DNA of 64,000 bases from Lachnospiraceae bacterium (GTDB lineage: Bacteria > Bacillota > Clostridia > Lachnospirales > Lachnospiraceae). A model generated the notes under the pieces. The model made no database searches and was not told the DNA's origin. It was given only the letters and a program-made list of their open reading frames with translations. Location of the stretch: the NCBI GenBank assembly GCA_023663945.1, contig JAMPGL010000008.1, positions 1 through 64,000 on the forward strand, in the 5' to 3' direction. This document shows positions 51,914 through 61,642 of the stretch, piece by piece (position 1 is the first letter of the stretch; each line of letters begins with the position of its first letter). Made by a program: the position numbers and the translations under genes.

Positions 51914-53179
51914 ATGGATAGAAAGATGGCAGGCAGAAATTCAGATAATATCAGGTGTTCTTTTTGTAATAAGACACAGGATCAGGTGAGAAAATTGATT
52001 GCGGGCCCGGCAGGGGTCTATATCTGCGACGAATGCGTGGAAATCTGCGCAGATATTGTAGAAGAGGAATACGAGGAAGAGTTTGACGATGAGGAGTTTG
52101 ACATCAACCTCTTAAAGCCCGTTGAGATTAAAGATTTTTTGGACGAATATGTGATTGGGCAGGAGGAGGCAAAGAAGGTTCTCTCCGTTGCGGTCTATAA
52201 CCACTATAAGCGCGTGACGGCGCCCAAGGACATGGATGATGTGGAGCTTCAAAAGAGCAATATTATTATGTTAGGACCCACCGGTTCCGGCAAAACCTAT
52301 CTTGCCCAGACGCTGGCAAAGATTATCAACGTGCCCTTTGCCATTGCGGATGCGACCACGCTGACGGAAGCCGGTTATGTGGGGGAGGATGTAGAAAACA
52401 TTCTTCTGAAGCTGATACAGGCGGCGGATTATGATGTGGAACGGGCGCAGCTTGGAATTGTGTATATTGACGAGATTGACAAGATTACCAAAAAGGGCGA
52501 AAATGTTTCCATAACCAGAGACGTGTCCGGTGAGGGCGTGCAGCAGGCGTTATTGAAACTGATTGAGGGAACCGTGGCAAGCGTTCCGCCTCAGGGAGGC
52601 AGAAAGCACCCGCATCAGGAGCTGATTCAGATTGATACCACCAATATCCTATTTATCTGCGGGGGAGCCTTTGACGGTCTTGAAAAGATTGTGGAGAACC
52701 GCTTAAACCGCAACTCTATCGGGTTCGATGCCCAGATTGCCAGCAAGAGCAACCGTGAGATCAGCGACCTTTTGCAGGAGGTAACTCCTCAGGATTTGGT
52801 GAAATACGGCGTGATTCCTGAGTTTGTGGGGCGTGTGCCTATCAGCGTATCCCTGCGGGGGCTTGACAAGGAGGCGCTGGTTCAGATTCTGACGGAGCCT
52901 AAGAGCGCATTAGTGAAGCAGTATCAGAAGCTTTTTGGTTATGACAACGTGAAGCTTTCCTTCGAGGATGATGCTGTGGATGCCATTGCAAGTCAGGCGT
53001 TCGAGCGCAAGACGGGGGCAAGAGGACTCCGCTCCATTATGGAAAAGGTGATGATGGATGTGATGTTCCGGATTCCGTCCGACGATACAATTGAAGAGTG
53101 TGTTATCACAAAGGGTGCGGTGGAAGGTACCAGTGAACCTTTATTGATACATCGTGAAGTGCTTAGAAGAGCAAAATAG
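51914..53179 (+). CDS. clpX: ATP-dependent Clp protease ATP-binding subunit ClpX
   Basis: This 421-residue AAA+ unfoldase feeds substrates to ClpP. It has the N-terminal zinc finger ([11 protein letters not shown], then [10 protein letters not shown]), Walker [12 protein letters not shown], Walker [11 protein letters not shown], the pore-loop region and the IGFDAQI/ClpP-contact area. ATG 51914 follows GGAAAGG; an ATG 12 bases later is possible. A terminator lies between clpX and lon. Confidence 0.98.
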   Translation: MDRKMAGRNSDNIRCSFCNKTQDQVRKLIAGPAGVYICDECVEICADIVEEEYEEEFDDEEFDINLLKPVEIKDFLDEYVIGQEEAKKVLSVAVYNHYKRVTAPKDMDDVELQKSNIIMLGPTGSGKTYLAQTLAKIINVPFAIADATTLTEAGYVGEDVENILLKLIQAADYDVERAQLGIVYIDEIDKITKKGENVSITRDVSGEGVQQALLKLIEGTVASVPPQGGRKHPHQELIQIDTTNILFICGGAFDGLEKIVENRLNRNSIGFDAQIASKSNREISDLLQEVTPQDLVKYGVIPEFVGRVPISVSLRGLDKEALVQILTEPKSALVKQYQKLFGYDNVKLSFEDDAVDAIASQAFERKTGARGLRSIMEKVMMDVMFRIPSDDTIEECVITKGAVEGTSEPLLIHREVLRRAK

Positions 53180-53201
53180 CGAAAGCGCTGTCTATTTGTA
53201 A

Positions 53202-53224
53202 ATGCCGCCTCATGGCGGCATTTT
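53202..53224 (+). terminator. Terminator between clpX and lon
   Basis: ATGCCGCC (53202-53209) and GGCGGCAT (53214-53221) form a perfect stem with a TCAT loop, followed by TTT. It ends 21 bases before the lon start, so lon has either its own promoter further up or depends on read-through. Confidence 0.85.
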
Positions 53225-53244
53225 GCGTACATACGAGGGTAACT

Positions 53245-55608
53245 ATGAGCGATAAAATAATAGAAAACGGACAACTTTTATGTCTCCCGGTGATTCCCTT
53301 AAGGGGAATGACGATTATGCCGGAGGCGGTCATTCATTTTGAACTGAACAGGGACCGGTTTATGCAGGCGTTGGAAAGCGCAATGCACAGTCAGGGAAAG
53401 ATCTTTTTGCTTACGCAGAGGGACGGCAGTGCCGAAAATCCCCGGCGGGAGCAGCTCTATCGGGTGGGCACGATTGCCCAGATTAAGCAGATTACCAAAA
53501 TGCCAAACCAGACGGTGCGGGTACTGATTGAAGGCAAAGGCAGGGGAATCCTGCACAGCTTTAATGAGGAGCAGAGCAGGTTTTCGGAGGCATTTGTGGA
53601 GGAGGTGCCCAGCAGGGAGCCGGAAGAGGAGGAGCGCATCCGTCAGGAAGCAATGCTGCGCCAGCTGAAGGATATGTTTGCGGAGTTTGCGGCGCATTAT
53701 CCCAGACTGGATAAAAACGCCGTCCAGCGTTATGCACGGGTAAAGGCACTGGAACCGTTGATTGACCAGATTACCATGAACATGCCCGTTGATTATGAGA
53801 AGAAGCAGAAGATATTGGAGGCGCTGGAGCTTAACGAGCGGTATGAGATTTTAATTGAACTTTTACAGCAGGAAATCGAGATTGCCCGCGCCAGAGAGGA
53901 AATCACTGCCAAGATTAAAGGACGGGTAGAGCAGAATCAAAAGGAATATCTGCTCCGGGAACAGCTCCATTATATTAAGGAAGAGCTGGGAGAGGACGGC
54001 TCCTTTTCCGATGCGGATCAGTTTGAGGAGAGCCTTGCCGCCCTTCAGGCGCCGGAACAGGTAAAAGAAAGGATACAAAAGGAAATTTCCCGTTTCAAAA
54101 GCCTTGCGGGGAACAGCTCCGAGGGTGCCGTGGAGCGTGGATATATTGAAACGCTATTGGAGCTTCCCTGGGATAAAGCTTCCGCCGATAACCAAAGCAT
54201 CCGGCATGCCAGAGAGATTCTGGAGCAGGATCATTACGGGCTGGATAAGGTGAAGGAACGGATTTTGGAGTTTTTGGCGGTGCGCTGTCTGACGGAAAAG
54301 GGACAGAGCCCGATTATCTGTCTGGTGGGGCCGCCGGGAACCGGCAAGACTTCCATTGCAAGAAGCGTGGCAAGGGCACTGGGCAAAAAGTATGTGCGCA
54401 TCTGCCTTGGAGGCGTGCGCGACGAGGCGGAAATCAGAGGACACAGGAAGACCTATGTGGGCGCTATGCCGGGCAGGATTGCAGCCGGCTTAAAGCAGGC
54501 GGGCGTCAAAAATCCGCTGATGCTCCTTGACGAGATTGACAAGGTGAGCAACGATTATAAGGGGGATACCTTCTCCGCGCTTTTGGAGGTTTTGGACAGC
54601 GAGCAGAACGTGAGGTTCCGGGATCATTATGTGGAAATTCCCTTAGACCTTTCGGAGGTGCTTTTTATTGCCACGGCAAACACCACGCAGACAATCCCAA
54701 GGCCGCTCTTAGACCGCATGGAAATCATTGAGGTGAGCAGTTACACGGAGAATGAGAAGTTCCATATTGCCAAGGAACATTTGGTGAAAAAGCAGATGGA
54801 AAAGAACGGAATCACCAAAAAGATGCTGGCTATCCAAGATGGAGCCCTTAAAAATATTATCACTTACTATACCAGAGAGGCTGGCGTTCGGGAACTGGAA
54901 CGGAAAATCGGGGACATCCTGCGCAAAGCGGCAATTGAGATTTTGGAAAAGCAGGAAGCGGGAGAAGAACCGTCAAAGATTTCCGTTACGGCGGCATCGC
55001 TGGACCATTATCTTGGGAAAAGAAAATACATGCTGGATAAGGCAGACCGGAAGCCGCAGATTGGCATCGTCCGTGGTCTGGCATGGACCAGCGTAGGCGG
55101 AGATACCCTTCAGATTGAGGTGAACCGGATGCCCGGCAAGGGCGAGGTAGAGCTGACCGGACAGATGGGAGACGTGATGAAGGAATCTGCTATGATTGGG
55201 ATAAGCTTTGTCCGGTCTATCGGCGAAACGTATGGAATCCGTCCGGAGGTTTTTAAGGAAAATGACTTCCACATTCATATTCCCCAAGGGGCAGTGCCCA
55301 AGGACGGACCTTCCGCGGGAGTTACCATGGCGACGGCGTTGTTTTCCGCTATCACGGAAAAGGAGGTGCGGAGCGACCTTGCAATGACCGGAGAGGTTAC
55401 CTTAAGGGGCAGAGCGCTTCCCATCGGCGGATTAAAAGAAAAGCTCTTAGCCGCCAAGACGGCGGGAATCAAAGAGGTGCTGGTTCCTTTTGAGAACCGG
55501 AAGGACGTGGAGGAAATCTCTGAGGAAATCAGGGAGGGGCTCACGATTACTTATGTAAAGGACATGAAAGATATTTTAAAACGGGCACTGGTGAAAGGGC
55601 TGGACTAG
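53245..55608 (+). CDS. lon: ATP-dependent protease Lon
   Basis: This 787-residue homo-oligomeric protease degrades misfolded and regulatory proteins. It has the N-terminal substrate domain (LPVIPLRGMTIMPEAVIHFE), AAA+ module with Walker A GPPGTGKTSIA, and the Ser-Lys catalytic dyad in KDGPSAGVTMATAL and LPIGGLKEKLLAAK. ATG 53245 is preferred over an upstream start at 53212, which falls in the terminator. It is followed by engB after 2 bases. Confidence 0.98.
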   Translation: MSDKIIENGQLLCLPVIPLRGMTIMPEAVIHFELNRDRFMQALESAMHSQGKIFLLTQRDGSAENPRREQLYRVGTIAQIKQITKMPNQTVRVLIEGKGRGILHSFNEEQSRFSEAFVEEVPSREPEEEERIRQEAMLRQLKDMFAEFAAHYPRLDKNAVQRYARVKALEPLIDQITMNMPVDYEKKQKILEALELNERYEILIELLQQEIEIARAREEITAKIKGRVEQNQKEYLLREQLHYIKEELGEDGSFSDADQFEESLAALQAPEQVKERIQKEISRFKSLAGNSSEGAVERGYIETLLELPWDKASADNQSIRHAREILEQDHYGLDKVKERILEFLAVRCLTEKGQSPIICLVGPPGTGKTSIARSVARALGKKYVRICLGGVRDEAEIRGHRKTYVGAMPGRIAAGLKQAGVKNPLMLLDEIDKVSNDYKGDTFSALLEVLDSEQNVRFRDHYVEIPLDLSEVLFIATANTTQTIPRPLLDRMEIIEVSSYTENEKFHIAKEHLVKKQMEKNGITKKMLAIQDGALKNIITYYTREAGVRELERKIGDILRKAAIEILEKQEAGEEPSKISVTAASLDHYLGKRKYMLDKADRKPQIGIVRGLAWTSVGGDTLQIEVNRMPGKGEVELTGQMGDVMKESAMIGISFVRSIGETYGIRPEVFKENDFHIHIPQGAVPKDGPSAGVTMATALFSAITEKEVRSDLAMTGEVTLRGRALPIGGLKEKLLAAKTAGIKEVLVPFENRKDVEEISEEIREGLTITYVKDMKDILKRALVKGLD

Positions 55609-55610
55609 GT

Positions 55611-56216
55611 ATGGTAATAAAGAATGTAAATTTGGAAACTGTCTGCGGAATCACAAGCAAGATTCCGGAAAATGAGCATATGGAGTTTGCATTTGCAGGC
55701 AAGAGCAATGTGGGAAAGTCTTCCCTGATTAACGGGCTGATGAACCGAAAATCGCTGGCGCGGACCAGTTCACAGCCGGGAAAGACCCAGACCATCAACT
55801 TTTACAATATTAATGATCAGATGTATTTTGTGGATCTTCCGGGCTACGGCTACGCTAAAGTGAGCGAGCGGGAAAAGGCAAAATGGGGAAAGATGGTGGA
55901 AAACTATCTTCATAGATCCAGACAGCTAAAGGCGGTGTTTCTGCTGATTGACATCCGCCACGAGCCTTCGGGGAACGACCGGCTGATGTACGACTGGATT
56001 CTGCATCAGGGATTTGAGCCGGTCATTATTGCGACTAAGCTGGATAAGATTAACAGAAGCCAGATTCAGAAGCATATCAAGATGATCCGTGAGGGTCTTA
56101 AGGTAGTCAAAAATACGACGATAATTCCTTATTCCGCCCTGAGCAAACAGGGGCGTGAGGAGATTTATCAGCTTTTGGACTCTTATCTGGAAACCGGGGA
56201 GGCGGAACATGAGTGA
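55611..56216 (+). CDS. engB: Ribosome biogenesis GTPase EngB/YsxC
   Basis: This 201-residue GTPase is needed for 50S assembly. GTP-binding motifs G1 GKSNVGKSSLING, G3 DLPGYGYAKV and G4 TKLDKI are present. The position after lon is the standard Firmicutes order. It overlaps the next gene by 8 bases. Confidence 0.97.
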   Translation: MVIKNVNLETVCGITSKIPENEHMEFAFAGKSNVGKSSLINGLMNRKSLARTSSQPGKTQTINFYNINDQMYFVDLPGYGYAKVSEREKAKWGKMVENYLHRSRQLKAVFLLIDIRHEPSGNDRLMYDWILHQGFEPVIIATKLDKINRSQIQKHIKMIREGLKVVKNTTIIPYSALSKQGREEIYQLLDSYLETGEAEHE

Positions 56217-57492
56217 CAAGACGAAGCTCTGGACGTATTTAAAAGTGCTGATTAACCTGTCTATTATTCTGGTGCTGTGCCTGCTGCTTATTTTTGTAGT
56301 TCCCAGGCTGGTGGTCTACTTTATGCCTTTTGTGGTGGGGTGGATTATCTCCCTGATTGCAAGCCCGTTAGTGCGGATACTGGAAAAGACCTTTAAGGTG
56401 AGGAGAAAAGCCGGTTCCGCATTTGTAATCATTGCGGTAATTGCGCTGGTTATTTTTGCGGGTTATATGACGGTTGCCAAGCTGACGGAACAGGCAGTCG
56501 AGTTTGTGAGCGAGCTCCCTGAAATGTGGGAGGGCATTCAGCAGGATTTTGTGCAGGTGGGAGAAAAGCTGGAGGTGGCAATGCGCTTTCTGCCTAAGGA
56601 GGTAAGTGCGGCAATCAGCGGATTTACCGCCAACATCGGCGCGTATCTGGGAGACATTGTAGGAAGTCTGAGCAGTCCGACCTTAGAAGCTCTCAGCCGG
56701 TTTGCCCAGAACATTCCTTCCATCATTATCGGGACGATTATGTGCCTGTTATCCGCCTACCTGTTTGTTGCGGACCGGGAGTATATTCCCAATCTGCTTT
56801 CCAAGATACTGCCGGATTCAATTTTGGATCGGTTCCGTCTGATAAGGCGGGGACTGCGCAGGGCGGTGGGAGGCTATTTTAAGGCGCAGCTTAAAATTGA
56901 GCTCTGGATGTACCTGCTTCTTGCAGTAGGATTTACCATTCTGCGGGTGCGCTATGCATTTTTTATAGCAGTGGGAGTTGCCTTTTTGGATCTGCTTCCC
57001 TTTTTTGGAACCGGAACCGTATTACTGCCCTGGGCGATTGTAAAATTCTTAGGCGGTGATTATACCATGGTAATCGGGCTTTTGGTCATCTGGGGCGTGG
57101 GACAGCTTGCAAGACAGCTGATTCAGCCGAAGATTGTGGGAGAGTCGGTGGGACTTTCGCCCATTCCTACCTTGATTCTGCTGTATGTGGGATATAAGGC
57201 GGCGGGCGTGGTTGGAATGATCATTGCAGTTCCCATTGGAATTATTGTTCTCAATATGTATGAGGAGGGCGTTTTTGATACCTTTTTAAACAGCCTGAAA
57301 ATCTTGTATGCCAGCGCCAGCAATTTTCGGCATCTGAATTATGAGGACATGGAGGCTGTGCGCATCTACCGGGAACGGGAGAAACGGCGTTTTGAGGCGG
57401 AGGCGGAGAAGGAAAACCGCCGTCTCATGGAAGAGGAAAAGAAAAAGAATCAGAAAGGAAGTTTGAAGAAACATGAAAGTAACCGTTTATAA
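56209..57492 (+). CDS. AI-2E family transporter-type membrane protein (YtvI-like)
   Basis: This 427-residue protein has about eight membrane helices and the AI-2E/YtvI family pattern (YFKAQLKIELWMYLLLAVGF; FFGTGTVLLPWAIVKF). In spore-formers YtvI-type members are linked to sporulation; others export signals or ions. ATG 56209 after GGGGAGG is chosen over 56155, which would overlap engB deeply. The charged C-terminal tail (EAEKENRRLMEEEKKK) is longer than usual. Confidence 0.85.
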   Translation: MSDKTKLWTYLKVLINLSIILVLCLLLIFVVPRLVVYFMPFVVGWIISLIASPLVRILEKTFKVRRKAGSAFVIIAVIALVIFAGYMTVAKLTEQAVEFVSELPEMWEGIQQDFVQVGEKLEVAMRFLPKEVSAAISGFTANIGAYLGDIVGSLSSPTLEALSRFAQNIPSIIIGTIMCLLSAYLFVADREYIPNLLSKILPDSILDRFRLIRRGLRRAVGGYFKAQLKIELWMYLLLAVGFTILRVRYAFFIAVGVAFLDLLPFFGTGTVLLPWAIVKFLGGDYTMVIGLLVIWGVGQLARQLIQPKIVGESVGLSPIPTLILLYVGYKAAGVVGMIIAVPIGIIVLNMYEEGVFDTFLNSLKILYASASNFRHLNYEDMEAVRIYREREKRRFEAEAEKENRRLMEEEKKKNQKGSLKKHESNRL

Positions 57493-58459
57493 TTGCAGAG
57501 CTTTTGACGAGAAGGCACTGTTTGAGCAATATGGAAAAGAATTAGGGATAGAGCTTGTTTTATGCCCGGATGCGCCGGATAAAGAGAATGCCGCGCTGGC
57601 AAAGGGAGGAGAGTGTATTGACGTTATCACCTCCAAGATGCCCGCCGGCCTTTTGAAGGTATTTGCAGATTACGGCATAAAGTACGTCACCACAAGAACA
57701 ATAGGTTATGACCATATCGATGTGAAGGCCGCGAAAGAGCTTGGGATGACAGTTGCCAATGCGCCCTACGGACCATGCGGCGTTGCAGATTATGCGGTGA
57801 TGTTGATTTTGATGACCATAAGGAAGATGAAGCGGATTTTGGAGCGCACCAATATTCAGGATTATTCTCTCTGCGGGATTCAAGGGCGGGAATTAAAGGA
57901 CTTGACAGTGGGCGTCATCGGCACAGGGCGGATTGGAAGAACGGTGTTAAAGAATCTGTCCGGCTTTGGCTGTGAGCTGATAGCCTATGACCTGTATGAG
58001 AGCGCGGAGGTAAAGGAGAGCGGAGTTCCCTACGTGACGCTTGATGAAATGTGGAAACGCGCGGACGTGATTACTTTACATGCGCCGCTGACCGATGACA
58101 ATTATCATATGATAGGCAGGGAAGCCATCTCCAAGATGAAGGACGGAGTGATGATCGTGAACACGGCGCGGGGCGGACTGATTGACTCCGAGGCGTTGAT
58201 TTCGGGGATTGAATCCGGCAAAATCGGCGGAGCAGGTCTGGATGTAGTAGAAAATGAGTTTGGTTTGTATTATTATGACCACAAATCAGATATACTAAAT
58301 AACAGGGAGCTTGCTGTCCTTCGGGGATTTCCCAATGTGACGGTAAGCCATCATATGGCTTTTTATACCGACGACTGCGTTAAGACGGTGGTGAGAGATT
58401 CCCTCCTTGGCTGTAAATACTTTGTAGAAGGCAGGGAAAATCCCTGGGAGGTAGCGTAA
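57473..58459 (+). CDS. D-isomer specific 2-hydroxyacid dehydrogenase (D-lactate dehydrogenase-like)
   Basis: This 328-residue NAD-dependent enzyme reduces 2-keto acids to D-2-hydroxy acids. It shows the Rossmann motif VGVIGTGRIGRTVLKNL, catalytic Arg in VNTARGGLIDSEAL, Glu in GLDVVENEFG and His in VTVSHHMAFYT. The closest group is D-lactate dehydrogenase, but the substrate could differ. It overlaps the upstream gene by 20 bases. Confidence 0.9.
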   Translation: MKVTVYNCRAFDEKALFEQYGKELGIELVLCPDAPDKENAALAKGGECIDVITSKMPAGLLKVFADYGIKYVTTRTIGYDHIDVKAAKELGMTVANAPYGPCGVADYAVMLILMTIRKMKRILERTNIQDYSLCGIQGRELKDLTVGVIGTGRIGRTVLKNLSGFGCELIAYDLYESAEVKESGVPYVTLDEMWKRADVITLHAPLTDDNYHMIGREAISKMKDGVMIVNTARGGLIDSEALISGIESGKIGGAGLDVVENEFGLYYYDHKSDILNNRELAVLRGFPNVTVSHHMAFYTDDCVKTVVRDSLLGCKYFVEGRENPWEVA

Positions 58460-59227
58460 TTGGGAAATTATAAAATGACGCTTCAATATGAGGGAACCAG
58501 ATATCAGGGCTGGCAGAGGCAGGAGAGCACCGGCAACACCATTCAGGGCAGGCTGGAGGCGCTTTTGTCCAAAATGACCGGACAGCAGATTGAAGTACAG
58601 GGATCCGGAAGAACCGACGCGGGAGTACACGCGTTAGGGCAGGTGGCGAATTTTCATGCGGATACGGAGATGACGCCGGAGGAGATGCTGGAATATATCA
58701 ACCGCTATCTGCCGGAGGACATTGGAGTGATTTCCCTAGAACGTGTTCCAGAGCGGTTTCACAGCAGGCTTAACGCCAAAGGGAAGACCTACTGTTACCG
58801 GGTAATCGGTTCCGGACTGCCTCATGTGTTTGACCGCCGTTTTGCACATATAACTGCGGAGAAATTGGATGTGGATGCGATGCGCCGGGCATCGGAATAT
58901 CTTCTTGGGACTCATGATTTTAAGGCGTTTACTTCAAATAAACGCGGAAAAAAGTCTACGGTGAGAACGATTGAGGAGATTCGGGTGGAAAAGGCGGACA
59001 GCTTTTCCATGAGGGGAAAGAAAGCAGGGGATGAAATCCGCTTTATCTATCGTGGAAACGGCTTTTTATATCATATGGTACGGATTATGACGGGAACACT
59101 CTTGGAAGTGGGAACACACAAAAGAAAACCGGAGGAGATACCGGAGATTTTGGCATCCGGGAACAGGGAAAATGCAGGAGAACTGGCGCCTGCAAAGGGA
59201 CTCACTTTGATGGAGGTTCGTTATTAG
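58460..59227 (+). CDS. truA: tRNA pseudouridine(38-40) synthase
   Basis: This 255-residue enzyme modifies the anticodon stem-loop. The catalytic Asp is in GSGRTDAGVHALGQVANF, and the N-terminal KMTLQYEGTRYQGWQ and C-terminal FLYHMVRIMTG motifs are typical. The start is TTG 58460, right after the preceding stop, with GGGAGG 9 bases upstream; TruA proteins begin here. Confidence 0.97.
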   Translation: MGNYKMTLQYEGTRYQGWQRQESTGNTIQGRLEALLSKMTGQQIEVQGSGRTDAGVHALGQVANFHADTEMTPEEMLEYINRYLPEDIGVISLERVPERFHSRLNAKGKTYCYRVIGSGLPHVFDRRFAHITAEKLDVDAMRRASEYLLGTHDFKAFTSNKRGKKSTVRTIEEIRVEKADSFSMRGKKAGDEIRFIYRGNGFLYHMVRIMTGTLLEVGTHKRKPEEIPEILASGNRENAGELAPAKGLTLMEVRY

Positions 59228-59748
59228 TGAAAAAGGCTGCTTGGGATGGCGGAAGCAGAAAACTCCGCATGATATTTGGTTTATATCTGCTGCTTGTGAT
59301 CCGGCTGATTATTTTTAAATATCCTTACGCCAAGCTTAAGGAAATCGCGGGCGCATGGGAAAAGGGCGTGATACTGGAAGGACTGGATACGGCGAATTTT
59401 ACATTGTTTAAGACTATCCGAATGTACATCGATTATTCTTATATGCTGAACAGCTTCGAGAATCTGGTGGGAAATGTAGCTGTATTTATTCCCTTTGGGT
59501 TTCTATTTCCGTATGTGTTTCAGCGGGGCAGAAACTTTTTTATCATGTTTCTGAATGCCTTTTTGTTCGTCTTGGGAATTGAGGTGTTTCAGTTATTCAG
59601 CGCTTTTGGAGCGTTTGACGTGGACGATATTCTGCTGAACTGTATCGGTGCAGTAATTGGTTACGTATGTTATTTTTTATTTGAAAAGTTTAGAAGCTGT
59701 CATAGGAAAAGAAAAAGCGGAAAGCCTTTGCAGGGCAGAAGGAGGTAA
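59227..59748 (+). CDS. VanZ-family membrane protein
   Basis: This 173-residue protein has four membrane helices and the VanZ pattern (NLVGNVAVFIPFGFLFPYVF; GIEVFQLFSAFGAFDVDDIL). VanZ-like proteins are linked to glycopeptide tolerance or phospholipid-related functions, poorly defined. The GTG start at 59227 overlaps the truA stop by one base. Confidence 0.9.
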   Translation: MKKAAWDGGSRKLRMIFGLYLLLVIRLIIFKYPYAKLKEIAGAWEKGVILEGLDTANFTLFKTIRMYIDYSYMLNSFENLVGNVAVFIPFGFLFPYVFQRGRNFFIMFLNAFLFVLGIEVFQLFSAFGAFDVDDILLNCIGAVIGYVCYFLFEKFRSCHRKRKSGKPLQGRRR

Positions 59749-59751
59749 AAC

Positions 59752-60348
59752 ATGGGAGATTTTTTGAAAGGGCTTAAAGTAAATTACACAGCGTCGGCGC
59801 TTATGTGCGTGGTGATTGGGCTGGTGCTGTTAATCTGGCCGGGAACCACGACTCAGATTGTATGCATGCTGCTGGGAGCCGTACTGCTTCTTTACGGAGC
59901 GGTTCAGGTGATTTTGTATCTGATAAGCAGGGAGAAGAATATTGTTTCTCATGGAATGATGCTTCTTGGGATTGTGGTAGCCGTGATCGGCATCTGGATT
60001 TTGGTAAAGCCTGAGATGATCATTATGGCGGTTCCGGTGATTGTGGGAATACTGATTGCAATACATGGTTTACATAATATCGTACAATCCATCTCCTTAA
60101 AAAAGGACGGATATGAGGGATGGTGGATTGCCTGCCTGATGGGAGTGCTCACAGCTGTGCTGGGAGGCGTTCTAATCTACAATCCATTCAAGGTGGTAGA
60201 CATGGTTGTAAGATTTATCGGGATTTTTCTGGTTTACGATGGACTGTCTGATATGTGGATTATATCCAGACTGTTTAAAGTGAAAAAGGAGAAAGATAGG
60301 ATTATCGATGTGGAAGCCGTGGAGGTGGACGGGGATGAAGGCAGGTGA
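59752..60348 (+). CDS. DUF308/HdeD-like membrane protein
   Basis: This 198-residue protein has six helices in three similar pairs (CVVIGLVLLIWPGTTTQIVC; GIVVAVIGIWILVKPEMI; GVLTAVLGGVLIYNPFKV), the internal repeat of the HdeD/DUF308 family. AAGGAGG precedes the ATG. Function is uncertain, possibly acid or envelope stress. The last 14 bases overlap the DUF3990 gene. Confidence 0.85.
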   Translation: MGDFLKGLKVNYTASALMCVVIGLVLLIWPGTTTQIVCMLLGAVLLLYGAVQVILYLISREKNIVSHGMMLLGIVVAVIGIWILVKPEMIIMAVPVIVGILIAIHGLHNIVQSISLKKDGYEGWWIACLMGVLTAVLGGVLIYNPFKVVDMVVRFIGIFLVYDGLSDMWIISRLFKVKKEKDRIIDVEAVEVDGDEGR

Positions 60349-60979
60349 TAAAATCATAACTCTTTATCATGGTTCTAAATCGGGCATTCAAGGCGCTATT
60401 GCACCGATAAGCCGGAAGCATTGTGATTTTGGCAGAGGATTTTATATGGGGACAGAACAAACCCAGCCGCTTACTTTGATTTGTAATTATCCGGATGCCA
60501 AAATATACACATTGAGTGTTGACTTGTCAGAACTTAAAATTTGCAATGTGGAAGTGGGTTTGGAATGGGCATTTCTCATTGCTTATAACCGTGGCAAAAT
60601 GGAAGCAGTCAAAAACTTGCCGATTTATGACAAATATGCGGGTTTAAGCAGCGGTTATGATATGATGGCTGGCTCTATCGCCAATGACAGAATGTTCGTG
60701 GTTCTGGACCGGTTTTTTAATGGAGAGATTACAGATCTTGCATTGATTAACAGTCTTTCCGCATTAAAGCTTGGTAAACAGTACGTTGCCCTGACTCAAA
60801 GGGCGTGTGAGAAAATAACAATTCTTGATGAGAAAAAGATTTCGGATAAAGAGCGTGAAAAGTTAAAGCAGGAAAGTTTAATGAACCGCTCTAGCGGTAT
60901 TGCATTGGCGGACAATATCTGCCGGAAGTACCGTCGTGAGGGACGATTTTTTGACGAGATATTAGAGGCGGGGGAATGA
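60335..60979 (+). CDS. DUF3990 protein, ADP-ribosyltransferase-like
   Basis: This 214-residue soluble protein matches DUF3990: LYHGSK near the start, DFGRGFYMGTE in the middle, and a C-terminal helical part. The H...Y layout resembles H-Y-E ADP-ribosyltransferases, and the domain has been grouped with that clan, so a toxin or protein-modifying role is possible. ATG 60335 is chosen over 60308 because of spacing from the GGAGG. A gene of unknown function follows after 4 bases and could be its antidote. Confidence 0.75.
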   Translation: MKAGDKIITLYHGSKSGIQGAIAPISRKHCDFGRGFYMGTEQTQPLTLICNYPDAKIYTLSVDLSELKICNVEVGLEWAFLIAYNRGKMEAVKNLPIYDKYAGLSSGYDMMAGSIANDRMFVVLDRFFNGEITDLALINSLSALKLGKQYVALTQRACEKITILDEKKISDKEREKLKQESLMNRSSGIALADNICRKYRREGRFFDEILEAGE

Positions 60980-60983
60980 CAGG

Positions 60984-61418
60984 ATGGAACTTACACTTGA
61001 AAAGCGCCAGCTTTGCGGCATACAGGGCAGATTGTTTGAGCTTGCAGTTAAAAACGGCTATGATTGTCCGGCATTTATAGAAGCTTTTATGAACAGTTCA
61101 GCGGCGGCGGCTCTCGATGATGTTTATGACCGCCTGCAATGGGCTGGTGAAGAATATATCCTGGAGGAACTGAATGAGGAAGCGGGCGGTTTGAAAAAGG
61201 CTGGCATAACTTATGATTTGGAAGTTATGTATTGGGCAGGATATGTTTACCGCTACTGGCATTATTATACCCATGAATACAGCCGTGAAATTTATCGGAC
61301 TGCCGATGCGAAAATGATGGATGAATGCTGGCTTGGATTTCACACTCTCGATGTGGAGATGGCTATTGATGATTTGAGAGAAATTGGGAGACGGCGCAGA
61401 GCAGGGAAACAGCCTTGA
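60984..61418 (+). CDS. Protein of unknown function, partner of the DUF3990 gene
   Basis: This 144-residue, mostly helical, acidic protein has aromatic-rich segments (YWAGYVYRYWHYYTHEYSRE). I do not recognise the family with confidence; DUF3990 genes are often accompanied by DUF3791-type small proteins, and this may be a longer relative. It starts 4 bases after the DUF3990 stop and so is translationally coupled. An antitoxin role is inference only. Confidence 0.6.
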   Translation: MELTLEKRQLCGIQGRLFELAVKNGYDCPAFIEAFMNSSAAAALDDVYDRLQWAGEEYILEELNEEAGGLKKAGITYDLEVMYWAGYVYRYWHYYTHEYSREIYRTADAKMMDECWLGFHTLDVEMAIDDLREIGRRRRAGKQP

Positions 61419-61487
61419 TAAACGAATTTATTCCCGCGAGCAACGAGTCAAAGTCATGCTTGCATGACCTTGACGACTGCCGCGAGG

Positions 61488-61555
61488 GTCAAATACCCCG
61501 CAGCTTGCTGCGTTACAAGTTTGATGCCCCGTCAGCTTGCTACGGGGTATTTGAC
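61488..61555. repeat. Inverted repeat with GC-rich palindromes
   Basis: GTCAAATACCCCG (61488-61500) and CGGGGTATTTGAC (61543-61555) are perfect 13-bp inverted repeats around a 42-base loop holding CGCAGCTTGCTGCG and GTCAGCTTGCTAC hairpins. The flank 61430-61487 has further CGCGAG/TTGACG-type pairs. This looks like a repetitive extragenic element or strong terminator after the DUF3990 pair. Confidence 0.7.
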
Positions 61556-61642
61556 TGCAGAACAGATAGGAATTATACCCTTAAATATGTTTAGACAAGA
61601 TTTGCATAATATTTCATGTCTGCGCAAAGCGAAAGGGAAAAA

